DNA of 64,000 nucleotides from Varibaculum cambriense (GTDB lineage: Bacteria; Actinomycetota; Actinomycetes; Actinomycetales; Actinomycetaceae), in contig NZ_JAKNHJ010000006.1 in assembly GCF_022133705.1 (NCBI RefSeq), forward strand, positions 1 to 64,000, given 5' to 3'. This document shows positions 51,594 through 61,098 of this stretch, piece after piece. Made by a program: the position numbers and the translations under genes. Every line of letters starts with the position of its first letter. Positions within the stretch are counted from its first letter, which is position 1. The notes under the pieces were generated by a model that did no database searches, was not told the origin of the DNA, and was given only the letters and a program-made list of their open reading frames with translations.

Positions 51594-52955
51594 ATGACAA
51601 ACGAATTGATCGCAACCGCACTAGAAACTGCTAGCGACACTAAAGATATCGAGTTCGGCGTTGGGGTATTGAAGGAAACTGGCTCGCTGTTCGCCCGCCT
51701 CTTTCCCGGTAAAACCGCCCTGGTAGTCGCGGATGAGAACACCTTTGGCGCCGCTGGAAAGGGAGTAGTAGACTCCCTCAAAGCTGCAGGCGTACCGATG
51801 CATGAACCCTACGTTTTCCCCGGTAAACCTACTTTGTATGCCGGTTACGAGAACGTCATTAAAGTTCGGGAAGTACTGGAAGCTCTCGATGACACGGTGA
51901 TCTGTTCCATTGCCTCCGGAACCCTCAATGACCTTTGCAAATTGGCTAGCGGAGAACTTCGGCGTCCCTATATGAACGTGTGCACCGCGGCCTCGGTAGA
52001 TGGTTATGCGGCTTTTGGGGCGTCTATCACCAAAGATGGCTTCAAAATTACCCGCGAGTGCCCTGCTCCTGCCGGTTTAGTGGCTGATCTGGATGTAATC
52101 GCCGCTGCCCCGCAGCGCCTGACCGCTACCGGTTACGGGGATCTGATTGAAAAGATTCCCGCCGGAGCCGACTGGCTACTGGCCGATCGCCTCGGCGTGG
52201 AAGCAGTAGATGACTATACCTGGTCTTTGGTGCAAGGCCCCTTGCGGGGAGCCCTTTCTGATCCGGAAGGCGCCTGCAGGGGTGATCGCGACGCGATTGA
52301 AGGGCTAGCCGAAGGCAATATCATGTCCGGGCTGGCTATGCAGGCTCTGTCTTCCTCTCGCCCTGCCTCGGGTGCTGGCCACCAGTTCTCCCACACTTGG
52401 GAAATGGAAGGACACGGCCTCGACTGGGAACCCCCGCTATCGCACGGTTTCAAAGTGGGAGTCGGCACGGTCGCCTCTCTGGCGATTTGGGAAGAGTTCT
52501 TGGCAATGGATATTCCTAACCTGGATATTGAGGAAGTAGTTGCCAATGCCCCCGGTGAAGAAGAGGTCTTAGCCAAGGTAGAAGAACTAATCATTCCCAG
52601 TATCCAGGGTGAAGCGAAGAAACACACCCTTAATAAGCATTTAGAGGGCGAAGAACTTCGTAAACGCTTAGAACTGCTGAAAGAAAAATGGAGTGAGATT
52701 AAAGAGATTTGCTCCAAGCAGCTGATCTCGCCGGAGGAAGCGCAAGAAAACTTGCGTAAAGCTGGTGCGCCCTATCACCCCGAAATGATCAAGATCGATT
52801 GGGATCGTTTCCGCAAGACGCATCGTCAGGCGCAAATGATTCGTTCTCGCTACACAGTGCTGGATATTCTGATGGATCTCAATGCTCTCGACCAGGTAAT
52901 CGAGCACCTGTTTAGCCCAGAAGGTTTCTGGGGTAAACATCGCCACGCTAACTAG
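51594..52955 (+). CDS. araM: AraM-like (sn-glycerol-1-phosphate dehydrogenase family) dehydrogenase
   Basis: A 453-residue metal-dependent alcohol dehydrogenase of the AraM/EgsA family. The nucleotide-binding core has SIASGTLNDLCKLAS (residues ~101-115); the metal-binding part includes PASGAGHQFSHTWEMEGH (residues ~259-276), with the conserved histidines. The C-terminal ~100 residues are an added helical region. In B. subtilis AraM makes sn-glycerol 1-phosphate. In this context it may oxidise a phosphorylated pentitol to a ketopentose phosphate. The start ATG follows GAGAAAGAAG. It lies 26 bases after the FGGY kinase and 62 bases before araB. Confidence 0.82.
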   Translation: MTNELIATALETASDTKDIEFGVGVLKETGSLFARLFPGKTALVVADENTFGAAGKGVVDSLKAAGVPMHEPYVFPGKPTLYAGYENVIKVREVLEALDDTVICSIASGTLNDLCKLASGELRRPYMNVCTAASVDGYAAFGASITKDGFKITRECPAPAGLVADLDVIAAAPQRLTATGYGDLIEKIPAGADWLLADRLGVEAVDDYTWSLVQGPLRGALSDPEGACRGDRDAIEGLAEGNIMSGLAMQALSSSRPASGAGHQFSHTWEMEGHGLDWEPPLSHGFKVGVGTVASLAIWEEFLAMDIPNLDIEEVVANAPGEEEVLAKVEELIIPSIQGEAKKHTLNKHLEGEELRKRLELLKEKWSEIKEICSKQLISPEEAQENLRKAGAPYHPEMIKIDWDRFRKTHRQAQMIRSRYTVLDILMDLNALDQVIEHLFSPEGFWGKHRHAN

Positions 52956-53017
52956 GCGACTAGCTAGCTAATCAAGAATCAAGACTCTAGAAGAATCGCA
53001 ATGCAACGGAGCCTGCA

Positions 53018-54682
53018 ATGGAAAATAAATATGTAATCGGAATTGATTTCGGTACCCTGTCCGGTCGAGCGGTAGTGGTGCGGGTAAGTGATGGCGAAGT
53101 TTTAGCTTCTGCTGTTACCGAGTACGCGCACGCAGTTATGGATACCACTCTTAGTGCCGGTGATGGGCAGGCACTACCTCCCGAGTTCGCCCTGGAGGTA
53201 CCCGCTGATTATATTGAGGTGCTGGCCAGTGCGGTTCCTCAGGCGGTTAAGGATTCCGGAGTGGATCCTAAGGACGTGGTGGCTATCGGTTTGGACACTA
53301 CCTCTGCTTCCCTGGTGGTTACCGATAAGGAAGGTATCCCGCTTTGCGAAAAAGAAGAGTTTAAGAATAACCCGCATGCTTATATTAAGCTGTGGAAACA
53401 CCACGGCGGCCAAGACCAGGCAGACCGGATCGTAGCGCTGGCAAAAGAGCGCAACGAACCCTGGCTTGGCCGCTATGGCGGGGTGCTTTCTTCGGAGCTG
53501 GCACTACCCAAGATGCTGGAGGTATATGAAAAAGCCCCGGAGGTATATCAGGCAGCCGAAGCGATTACCGATGTGATGGATTGGCTGATCTGGCAAATGA
53601 CCGGAGTTCAGACCCAAACTGCTGGTGCCAGCGGATATAAGCGGATGTACCAGGACGGAAAGTATCCGGATAAAGAGTATTTAGAGGCGCTAGCTCCCGG
53701 ATTCGGTGAGGTCTTCGAGCAAAAAATGTCCGCGCCGATCGCCCCTTTGGGCTCCAAGGTCGGAGAGCTGACCGAAAAGATGGCCTCTCTTATGGGACTG
53801 GAAGCAGGCATCACCGTCTGTTCGGGCAATATTGATGCCCACGTACATGCGGCTGGGGTGGGTGCCACTGAAAATGGGGTACTCACTGCTATTGCTGGTA
53901 CCTCTACTTGTTTTGTGGTTTCTGCCCATGACTACGCGGATGTACCGGGAATCTTCGGAGTAGTCGATGGCGGTATCGTCGACGGTGAATGGGGTTTTGA
54001 GGCCGGTCAAACCGCGGTCGGAGATATTTTCTCTTGGTTTACTAACCAGTGCGTGCCCGCCAGCATTCGCGAAGAAGCTGAGCAGCGCGGTAAGAATGTC
54101 CATGAACTACTCACCGAACAGGCGGCGGAGCAACAAATCGGCGAACATGGCCTGCTGGCCTTGGATTGGTGGAACGGTAACCGGTCTGTCCTGGCCGATG
54201 CGCGTTTGTCAGGAATGATGTTGGGGATGACCCTGACCACTACTCCTGCTGACATGTATCGCGCGTTGCTAGAATCCACGATTTTTGGAGCCAAGATTAT
54301 TATCGACAACTTCATTGAACATGGGGTCGATATTAAAGAGATCGTGGTTGCGGGCGGCCTGTTAAAGAACCAGTTGTATATGCAGATGTACGCGGATATT
54401 ACCGGTCTGCCGATCTCTATTTCCGCTACTGACCAAGCGGGTGCCTTGGGCTCGGCGGTATTTGCGGCGGTTGCCGATGGACAATACCCCGATATTTTCG
54501 CGGCTTCCGCGGCTATGGGCAAGAAGATTTCTCACGCCTACCAGCCGATCCCTGAAAATGTGGAAGCTTATCGCGAACTCTATGCTGCCTTTAAAGAAAT
54601 GCATGACTTCTTCGGCCGGGGCGGCACTACAGTTATGCGCAACTTGAAAGCGATTAAAGCGCAGGTACACCGCTCAAATTAA
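53018..54682 (+). CDS. araB: Ribulokinase
   Basis: A 554-residue FGGY kinase of the AraB type (typical length about 560). It phosphorylates L-ribulose to L-ribulose 5-phosphate. The N-terminus reads VIGIDFGTLSGRAVVVRVSDG; the family-typical YAHAVMD, GLDTTSASLV, KLWKHHGGQDQAD and GNIDAHVHAAGVG follow; the C-terminal ATP part is VVAGGLLKNQLYMQMYAD. The ATG at 53018 is fixed by the conserved N-terminus. It precedes araD by ten bases. Confidence 0.92.
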   Translation: MENKYVIGIDFGTLSGRAVVVRVSDGEVLASAVTEYAHAVMDTTLSAGDGQALPPEFALEVPADYIEVLASAVPQAVKDSGVDPKDVVAIGLDTTSASLVVTDKEGIPLCEKEEFKNNPHAYIKLWKHHGGQDQADRIVALAKERNEPWLGRYGGVLSSELALPKMLEVYEKAPEVYQAAEAITDVMDWLIWQMTGVQTQTAGASGYKRMYQDGKYPDKEYLEALAPGFGEVFEQKMSAPIAPLGSKVGELTEKMASLMGLEAGITVCSGNIDAHVHAAGVGATENGVLTAIAGTSTCFVVSAHDYADVPGIFGVVDGGIVDGEWGFEAGQTAVGDIFSWFTNQCVPASIREEAEQRGKNVHELLTEQAAEQQIGEHGLLALDWWNGNRSVLADARLSGMMLGMTLTTTPADMYRALLESTIFGAKIIIDNFIEHGVDIKEIVVAGGLLKNQLYMQMYADITGLPISISATDQAGALGSAVFAAVADGQYPDIFAASAAMGKKISHAYQPIPENVEAYRELYAAFKEMHDFFGRGGTTVMRNLKAIKAQVHRSN

Positions 54683-54692
54683 AGGGGGAAGT

Positions 54693-55403
54693 ATGCCTCA
54701 TGTAAATGAACTGCCCGCTAAGATCCGCAAGCAGGTTGCAGCCACTCGGGAAGTGGTTGCATCATTGCATGCGGAACTGCCGGCTAACGACCTGGTAGTT
54801 TGGACTGCCGGGAATGTTTCGCAGAGGGTGGAGGGCGCGGATCTATTCGTGATTAAACCTTCCGGGGTACGTTACGATGAGTTGTCAGCAGACGCTATGG
54901 TGGTTTGCGATCTAGATGGTAACAAACTGGATGATGATACCTCCGGAGATTTGCAGCCTTCTTCAGATACTGCGGCTCACGCCTATGTTTACCGGCACAT
55001 GAGTGCAGTCGGGGGCGTGGTTCATACCCACTCCCCCTATGCCACCGCTTTTGCGGCGGTGCAACAGCCCATTCCCTGCGTGTTGACCATGATGGGTGAC
55101 GAGTTTGGCGGCGAAGTTCCGGTAGGTCCTTTCGCGATCATCGGGGATGATTCCATCGGACGCGGGATTGTAGAAACCTTAAAAGATTCCCGCTCCCCCG
55201 CAGTATTGATGGCCAACCACGGGCCGTTCACTATTGGTAAGGATGCTAAAGCCGCAGTTAAAGCGGCAGTCATGGTCGAGGAAGTAGCTAAGACAGTAGC
55301 GATTGCCCGGTCTCTGGGTGAGCTATGTCCGATTGAATCACGTCATATCGATTCTTTGTACGAGCGCTACCAAAACGTCTACGGTCAGCCTCCCGTTAAA
55401 TAG
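54693..55403 (+). CDS. araD: L-ribulose-5-phosphate 4-epimerase
   Basis: A 236-residue class II aldolase-like epimerase that converts L-ribulose 5-phosphate to D-xylulose 5-phosphate. Metal ligands are in VVHTHSPYATAFA (two His) and a later HGPFTIG. The family-specific TAGNVSQRV and IKPSGVRYDEL occur in the first half, and DLQPSSDTAAHAYVYR precedes the histidine motif. The ATG follows GGGGGAAG. Its product feeds transketolase, encoded in the neighbouring unit. There is no araA, so L-ribulose must come from another route. Confidence 0.93.
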   Translation: MPHVNELPAKIRKQVAATREVVASLHAELPANDLVVWTAGNVSQRVEGADLFVIKPSGVRYDELSADAMVVCDLDGNKLDDDTSGDLQPSSDTAAHAYVYRHMSAVGGVVHTHSPYATAFAAVQQPIPCVLTMMGDEFGGEVPVGPFAIIGDDSIGRGIVETLKDSRSPAVLMANHGPFTIGKDAKAAVKAAVMVEEVAKTVAIARSLGELCPIESRHIDSLYERYQNVYGQPPVK

Positions 55404-55412
55404 TTTTAGTTT

Positions 55413-55456
55413 CGCCGGTGGGCAAAAGAGCAGGTTAGCTTTTTTGCGCACCGGCG
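55413..55456 (+). terminator. Long hairpin between araD and rbpA
   Basis: CGCCGGTG (55413-55420) pairs with CACCGGCG (55449-55456), and inside it a second run pairs GCAAAAGAGC with GCTTTTTTGC. This gives a stem of about 18 bp with one internal mismatch. It probably ends the araM-araB-araD transcript. A TAGAAT box at 55464-55469 may then be the rbpA -10 element. Confidence 0.7.
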
Positions 55457-55521
55457 CAGCTGTTAGAATAGGGCGGTATTTGCTGGGTTGCTAGGACGGG
55501 AAGCAAGGAGAAGTTATTACT

Positions 55522-55884
55522 ATGGCAGAGCGGGCACTACGCGGAACAAGTATCGGTTCGAAAAGCCTAGAGACAGAAGATGGCGTAGTATTCGCAGAAC
55601 GCCGCGAAAGTCTCTACATTTGCCCTAATGGGCACCGTTTCCACATGACTTTTGCCGCCGAGGTTGCCGCGCCCGCCGAGTGGGAGTGTAAATGCGGGGA
55701 AACCGGCGAACTGCAATACGAAGAACCCGCAGAAGAAGAAGATTCTAAGCCTTTACGTCCCCAGCGTACCCACTGGGATATGCTCATGGAGCGTCGCAGT
55801 GAGGAAGAATTGCAGCAGCTGTTAAAAGAACAGCTGGAGGTACTGCATTCAGGGGCGCTAATGGACGGAGTGCATTACCGCTAG
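55522..55884 (+). CDS. rbpA: RNA polymerase-binding protein RbpA
   Basis: A 120-residue actinobacterial transcription factor that stabilises the sigma factor-RNA polymerase open complex. The N-terminal tail MAERALRGTSIGSKSLET is conserved, followed by a zinc-ribbon-like core with ICPNGHRF and WECKCGE, and a C-terminal sigma-interaction helix (THWDMLMERRSEEELQQLL). The ribosome-binding site AAGGAG lies before the ATG. It is essential in many relatives and a good marker for the phylum. Confidence 0.95.
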   Translation: MAERALRGTSIGSKSLETEDGVVFAERRESLYICPNGHRFHMTFAAEVAAPAEWECKCGETGELQYEEPAEEEDSKPLRPQRTHWDMLMERRSEEELQQLLKEQLEVLHSGALMDGVHYR

Positions 55885-55973
55885 TAATTCCCCAGATTAA
55901 CTGCCATTTGCGGGGTTTAATCACCGCGTCCCAGCGAGGCTTTCTAAGGGTGCCTGGGGATAGCAGTTAGGCT

Positions 55974-56711
55974 TTAGCTTTGCGCAGCGGGCGCCTTAAA
56001 TAGGTCAGCTAGCCCCCAGCGGGTAACTTTTACCAGGGCTTCCAAGATAATAGCGCTGGACATTTTGGAGGCTCCGGCGGCGCGTTCTTGGAAAGTGATC
56101 GGTACTTCCACAATATTTCCTCCGGCTTTTACCGCCCGCCGGGTCATATCTATTTGGAAGCAATATCCGCGGGAATCTAGATCTGCTAATCCCAGGCGAC
56201 TAAGAAAATCTAGCCGATAAACCCGAAAACCGGCGGTAGCATCCCCGATCCCCAGGCGCAGCAGCGCCCCGATATAGGCGTTTCCACCTCGCGAGAGCGC
56301 CTCCCGTAACTTTGACCAACCCTCTAGGCGGCCTCCCCTTATCCAACGCGAACCAATCACCAGATCCGGCTCACTCGGCCATAGCCGGCGAGCCAATAGT
56401 TTTTTCAGGTCACGCACCCGGTGAGAACCATCTGCATCCATCTGCACTATCCAGGTGTATCCTGCCTGCTGGGCCCAAGAAAATGCTTCCAAATAGGCCG
56501 GGCCAAGTCCGGCTTTCTCCGATCGGTGTACTACCTTCACTCCCCTATCTTTGCTTGCCAGTTCCTCGGCAAGCTCGCCAGTACCATCGGGAGAATTATC
56601 GTCAACAATCACCAAGTCTGCCTGGGGAATTTCACGACGCAGTTTTGCCACCTGCCGAGGTAGCGTTTCTAGTTCGTTGTAGGTAGGAATCGCGATTACG
56701 ATATCTTTCAT
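55974..56711 (-). CDS. ppm1: Polyprenol monophosphomannose synthase (GT2)
   Basis: A 245-residue GT-A glycosyltransferase. The N-terminus carries AIPTYNELETLPRQVAKL, the nucleotide-binding VDDNSPDGTGEL, and the D-x-D motif in QMDADGSH. It transfers mannose from GDP-mannose to polyprenyl phosphate. In actinobacteria the gene sits beside or is fused to lnt, as here: the start overlaps the lnt stop by four bases. The mannose donor would serve protein or glycolipid mannosylation. Confidence 0.9.
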   Translation of the reverse strand: MKDIVIAIPTYNELETLPRQVAKLRREIPQADLVIVDDNSPDGTGELAEELASKDRGVKVVHRSEKAGLGPAYLEAFSWAQQAGYTWIVQMDADGSHRVRDLKKLLARRLWPSEPDLVIGSRWIRGGRLEGWSKLREALSRGGNAYIGALLRLGIGDATAGFRVYRLDFLSRLGLADLDSRGYCFQIDMTRRAVKAGGNIVEVPITFQERAAGASKMSSAIILEALVKVTRWGLADLFKAPAAQS

Positions 56712-58315
56712 TTCTTTCTTTTTCCTTTCGAGCCGTTATTTCCGCTTCCTCTGCTCTTATTCACCGCTGGTTTACGTCCTGTTCGAGGGGAAAACTCGGT
56801 TCTTTGAAAGCTGCGTTTTTGTATTTTCAAGAAAACTAGGATTGCTCCCACCAGCGCCAGTCCAATTAGGGTTCCGAAACGGAAGCTGGCGTTCATCGCC
56901 TCCCCAAAACGTGCCTGCCAGGTGAGAGTGTCGCGCAAAGGCAGAGCCGCTTTTAAAGTATCTGCCCGAAAGAGCCCGGATTGGGAGACAACCTGACCTT
57001 CTGGATCGATCAGGGCGCTTACTCCCCCTACTGCCACTTGGACAGTGGAGCGATCATATTCGAGGGCGCGAAAGCGGGCAATCTGCAGCTGCTGTCGGGA
57101 CTGATAGGAGTATCCAAAAGAAGAATTATTAGTGGGGAAATAAAGTAGGTTCGCCCCCGCGTGCACCGTATCGCGCACCAGCTGGTCAATCGCCACTTCG
57201 AAACAGATATTTGTCCCTATCTGCGCATTACCAACTGGGGTAACTCCGGGGGCTTTGCCCGGTATCATATCGCGCGGGAGCATTTTTACCTGTTCGGGGA
57301 AGATCTTAGAGATAGTAGGGCGAGCCGGTAAGAATTCCCCAAAAGGCACCGGTTCCCGCTTGCTATAGATCTGCGAGAACTTGCTATCCTCCAGTTTTAC
57401 TACCTGGTTAGAGGTAGTTTTATTCCCATAAACCAAGGTGCCAAAAATGATGGGAATTTGCAGGTTTTCCTGCCAGGAGCGTAGTTCCTCCGCCCACTGC
57501 GCATTAGCACGCAGATCGATATCTGCTGCCTGTTCCCCCCATAAAACTACTTCGCTTCCGCGCAAATCACTACTACGTGCTTGTTCCATATGACCAGACA
57601 AGATGGTGCCAGGATGGGAATAGGTAGACCCAATTGGCCAGGAAACACCCCCCTGCATAGCCGCCACTTTTAGCTGGGAAGAATCTTGCGTATCCGGTAG
57701 CGACGGTAAGCCCACCCCCGAAAAAATCACTACTATCAAGGCCAAAGCCGCAGTAGCTAGATTCGGCATCGAGATTTTCCAAGTCACGCTAACTAGCGCA
57801 GCAACGATCCCAACCATTAGAAAGGCCATCCCGTTTTCACCCAAAAGCGGAATCCATCCCTTCATAGGGCTATCTACCTGGGAAAATCCCAACATTCCCC
57901 AAGGCATTCCCGTCCAGGGAAAACACGCTCGCCACGCTTCGATCCCGGCAAAAGAAAAGGCCGTCCAAAATGTCCAAAGCGGGCTGGTCAGTTTGCGGGT
58001 AGCCAAAACTGCCCCTGCCCACAAGGTGGGAAATAAGGTTTCAAACAGCGCCAGCGCAATCCAAGGAGTAGAAAAGGTCAGGGAGATAGCCACCCAGCGA
58101 AATAGCACCACGAAAAATAGCAGAGAGGTCAGAATGGAGATCACTAGGGCGTAGCTGCGGCGCGCCCGGCGCAGAATTAGTAGCCATAGTCCGAGAGATA
58201 ACCAGGCGCCTAGCCAGTGTGACCCCCAGGTAGAGGGGAAAGCCAAAAGTAGACCTGCTGCAATGGCGATGGCAGCAACTAGAGCCCAAAAACCATTTAT
58301 TAAATATCTGACCAT
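56708..58315 (-). CDS. lnt: Apolipoprotein N-acyltransferase
   Basis: A 535-residue membrane enzyme that adds the third acyl chain to lipoproteins. Six to eight membrane segments occupy residues 1-200 and a carbon-nitrogen hydrolase domain follows. Its catalytic triad is visible as E in WGEQAADIDL, K in YSKREPVPFGEF and C in NICFEVAID. A last hydrophobic segment lies near residue 490, with a basic tail after it. Start ATG at 58315 overlaps the helicase gene by 16 bases. The window encodes at least one lipoprotein substrate (at 37572). Confidence 0.9.
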   Translation of the reverse strand: MVRYLINGFWALVAAIAIAAGLLLAFPSTWGSHWLGAWLSLGLWLLILRRARRSYALVISILTSLLFFVVLFRWVAISLTFSTPWIALALFETLFPTLWAGAVLATRKLTSPLWTFWTAFSFAGIEAWRACFPWTGMPWGMLGFSQVDSPMKGWIPLLGENGMAFLMVGIVAALVSVTWKISMPNLATAALALIVVIFSGVGLPSLPDTQDSSQLKVAAMQGGVSWPIGSTYSHPGTILSGHMEQARSSDLRGSEVVLWGEQAADIDLRANAQWAEELRSWQENLQIPIIFGTLVYGNKTTSNQVVKLEDSKFSQIYSKREPVPFGEFLPARPTISKIFPEQVKMLPRDMIPGKAPGVTPVGNAQIGTNICFEVAIDQLVRDTVHAGANLLYFPTNNSSFGYSYQSRQQLQIARFRALEYDRSTVQVAVGGVSALIDPEGQVVSQSGLFRADTLKAALPLRDTLTWQARFGEAMNASFRFGTLIGLALVGAILVFLKIQKRSFQRTEFSPRTGRKPAVNKSRGSGNNGSKGKRKK

Positions 58316-61098
58316 GCCACCACTCCGCGCAAAATTAGTTTTTGGGCTTTACGCGCGGTAGCCGAGGTTTCCACACTGCCCACCATTTCTAGTTGCCGCA
58401 GCACATCGAGCAGCTGTTTCATCGCTCGCACGAAATCCCCGGCCTCCAAGGGCGCGGTCTCTAAAGCTACCGCGAGCGGTTTCCCCTTAGCCCAAGCGTA
58501 GGTCGCTGCCACCAGCGCCGAAGATGACTGCGGAAGTTCTGGTGCTTGCAGCTCGCTTTGTAGCTGGCGCAGATCAGCCGCCAAAGTTTCGATTTGATTG
58601 ACCACAGATTTCAAAGAAGCAGGCACCGGGGCTCCCGTTTCTTCCCGCCGCGCCTCATAACTAGCCGCCGAACAGGCTGCCGCTAGTTGCGCCGGGGAAA
58701 GCCCCGCAAAAACATTTTCTAGGGCGCATTGCGCGATGAGTAAATCGTATTCACTATATATCCGGCAAAGCACCGCCCCGGATTCGGTTACTTGCCCCCT
58801 GGGATCTAGATACCCTAACTGGATTAGAACCTTAACGACCCGGTCAAAGGTATCAACCAGTGCGCCCTCCGAAATATCGACTTGGCGCCGCAAGCGGGCA
58901 GCCTGCCGCTCGAGACGCGCCCAGCGAGAGGCCTTCTTTATATGGCTCGCTAACTGGGGACAACTGGACGCGGGATGGTGCGCCAGTAGCTCGGTAAGTT
59001 CCAGTTCGGTCAGTTCTGCCAGTTCACGGCCATTAGTTTCCAGTACCGGAGAGGATCTCTGCGAGCTTGATACCGCAGGTTTTGCGGGGGTAGCCGCCTC
59101 TTCCTCACTAGGTTTGGCAGGTTCCGGATCGGTAAAAATCCCTTCGCGCACCGCGGTACGTAACTTAGAGGCTAGGCGTTGTCGGTCGCGCGGTTTGCGT
59201 TCCGAGTAATCTTTCACCCACATCTGCCCCACCAAGGCTAAGGGGCCAGCAAAGCCATTAGTGGAAAACTCCCGTAGCTTGGCGTTATCGGCCAAGATAG
59301 TTAAAGTGGTTTCCCCGGTGCGAGTGCCCGATTTTTTCATCACAATCCCGTGACGAGGGCGGCGAGCATCTTTATAAGCCACCACATCACCGCGTTTTAG
59401 GGAACTAAAAATCTCTAAGCGCCGCCGCGCTTGCTCGCGGGCAAGCAGTTGGGCATGGCGGGCATCACGTGCCTCCAGCTCACTCTTAATCCTTACATAC
59501 TCGTAAATATCCCCCAAAGAGCATTCCAAAGACTTAGCCGCGACAATTTCATCGGCTGCCCTTTGCTTTTCAGCGGCTTGCTGCGCCTTCCCCACTACTG
59601 CCCGGTCTGCCTGAAATTGCGCAAAAGAGCGTCGCAAAACGTCCCGAGTACCCTCCAAGGATCCTCGCTCCAGCAGGTTAACCGCCATATTGTAGGTGGG
59701 ACTAAAAGCTGATTTCAGCGGATAGGTACGTTTTGAGGCCAGCGCGGCTACCGTAGCTGGATCCATGCCGGGGCGAAACATTACGATGCCGTGACCCAAA
59801 GTATCGATCCCGCGCCTGCCAGCTCTCCCGGTAAGCTGGGTATATTGCCCGGCCGAGAGCATTACGAACTCGTGACCATCCCATTTGCGTAGTGATTCAA
59901 TAACTACCGAACGCGCTGGCATATTGATCCCCAGCGCCAAAGTTTCGGTTGCCAGCACCACTTTTAGTAATCCGGCAGCGAACATTTTCTCTACTGCTTC
60001 TTTAAGTACCGGAAGCAGGCCAGCATGGTGCACGGCGATTCCGCGCCTGAGTCCCTCGAACAGCGTATCCAATCCCAAAGCGAGGGCATCACCAGGAGGA
60101 AGATTTTCACTGATGGCATCTAGCCACGCCGAGATTTGGCGTTTTTCCTCGGGACTAGTTAGATCTATGCCCGCTGCTACCAGCTGATTTTGACCCTGCT
60201 GACAGCGGGCGCGCGAAAAAATAAAAATAATTGCTGGCAGTAGCCCTTTCGCGTTTAACTCCCCTACCGCTGCGGCCAGTGACGTATGGTGACCGCGTCG
60301 GGACTCCCCCAAGCCGCGGCGAGTCCTAGCTAGCAACGCCGGATTAAGTTTAGTTTTACCACCGGAAGACTTTACTTCTAAATCAAAAAGTTGCCCTCCT
60401 ACCAGCATATGTTGGTAAAGCGGCACCGGACGTTTTTCCGAAACCACAATCTCAACATCTCCGCGCACTTGGCGTAGCCACTGACCGAATTCTTCGGCAT
60501 TAGACACTGTGGCCGACAAGGCGATTACTTTTACCTGCGCATCCAGATGTAAAATTACTTCTTCCCATACGGGACCGCGATAGCGGTCAGCCAGGTAATG
60601 CACTTCATCAAGAACTACAAACCCTAAATCATTGAGGCGCCCATCGGTCCGGTAAAGCATATTGCGCAGAACTTCGGTGGTCATCACCACCAGGGGAGCT
60701 GAGGGGTTAACGGATATATCCCCGGTCAGTAGCCCCACATTTTCACTGCCGTAGGTGGCAGAAAAATCTCGAAATTTTTGGTTAGAAAGCGCCTTGATTG
60801 GGGTGGTATAAAAGGCTTTCACCCCGCGTTTTAACGCCAAGAATAGGGCGAACTCCCCCACTAAAGTCTTACCGGAACCGGTAGGGGCAGCAACTAATAC
60901 AGATTTATGGTTCTCGAGGGCGCGAAGGGCTTGATCTTGGAAATCATCAAAGGGAAAATCAAAACCAGCCGCGAAACTAGCCACCTCGCCCTTAATCTGG
61001 GTGCGTTTAAAAGTGGCTAACTTTTCCGCCGCACTTAGGGAATCCCAGTCCCCCGCACCTGGAGTAGGAGGTTTTTTTCGTTTACGCCTACGCGGCAC
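58300..61098 (-). CDS. helY: Ski2-like DExH helicase (HelY-type)
   Basis: A 932-residue superfamily 2 RNA helicase. Walker A is AAPTGSGKT (about residues 70-78), the DExH box is DEVH, and QLTGRAGRRG is motif VI. The long C-terminal part contains a DUF-type (DSHCT) domain as in Mtr4 and Ski2. It is widespread in actinobacteria and thought to act in RNA processing or decay. The start ATG follows directly on the upstream small gene, so they are co-transcribed, and the 3' end overlaps lnt. Confidence 0.9.
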   Translation of the reverse strand: MPRRRKRKKPPTPGAGDWDSLSAAEKLATFKRTQIKGEVASFAAGFDFPFDDFQDQALRALENHKSVLVAAPTGSGKTLVGEFALFLALKRGVKAFYTTPIKALSNQKFRDFSATYGSENVGLLTGDISVNPSAPLVVMTTEVLRNMLYRTDGRLNDLGFVVLDEVHYLADRYRGPVWEEVILHLDAQVKVIALSATVSNAEEFGQWLRQVRGDVEIVVSEKRPVPLYQHMLVGGQLFDLEVKSSGGKTKLNPALLARTRRGLGESRRGHHTSLAAAVGELNAKGLLPAIIFIFSRARCQQGQNQLVAAGIDLTSPEEKRQISAWLDAISENLPPGDALALGLDTLFEGLRRGIAVHHAGLLPVLKEAVEKMFAAGLLKVVLATETLALGINMPARSVVIESLRKWDGHEFVMLSAGQYTQLTGRAGRRGIDTLGHGIVMFRPGMDPATVAALASKRTYPLKSAFSPTYNMAVNLLERGSLEGTRDVLRRSFAQFQADRAVVGKAQQAAEKQRAADEIVAAKSLECSLGDIYEYVRIKSELEARDARHAQLLAREQARRRLEIFSSLKRGDVVAYKDARRPRHGIVMKKSGTRTGETTLTILADNAKLREFSTNGFAGPLALVGQMWVKDYSERKPRDRQRLASKLRTAVREGIFTDPEPAKPSEEEAATPAKPAVSSSQRSSPVLETNGRELAELTELELTELLAHHPASSCPQLASHIKKASRWARLERQAARLRRQVDISEGALVDTFDRVVKVLIQLGYLDPRGQVTESGAVLCRIYSEYDLLIAQCALENVFAGLSPAQLAAACSAASYEARREETGAPVPASLKSVVNQIETLAADLRQLQSELQAPELPQSSSALVAATYAWAKGKPLAVALETAPLEAGDFVRAMKQLLDVLRQLEMVGSVETSATARKAQKLILRGVVAWSDI

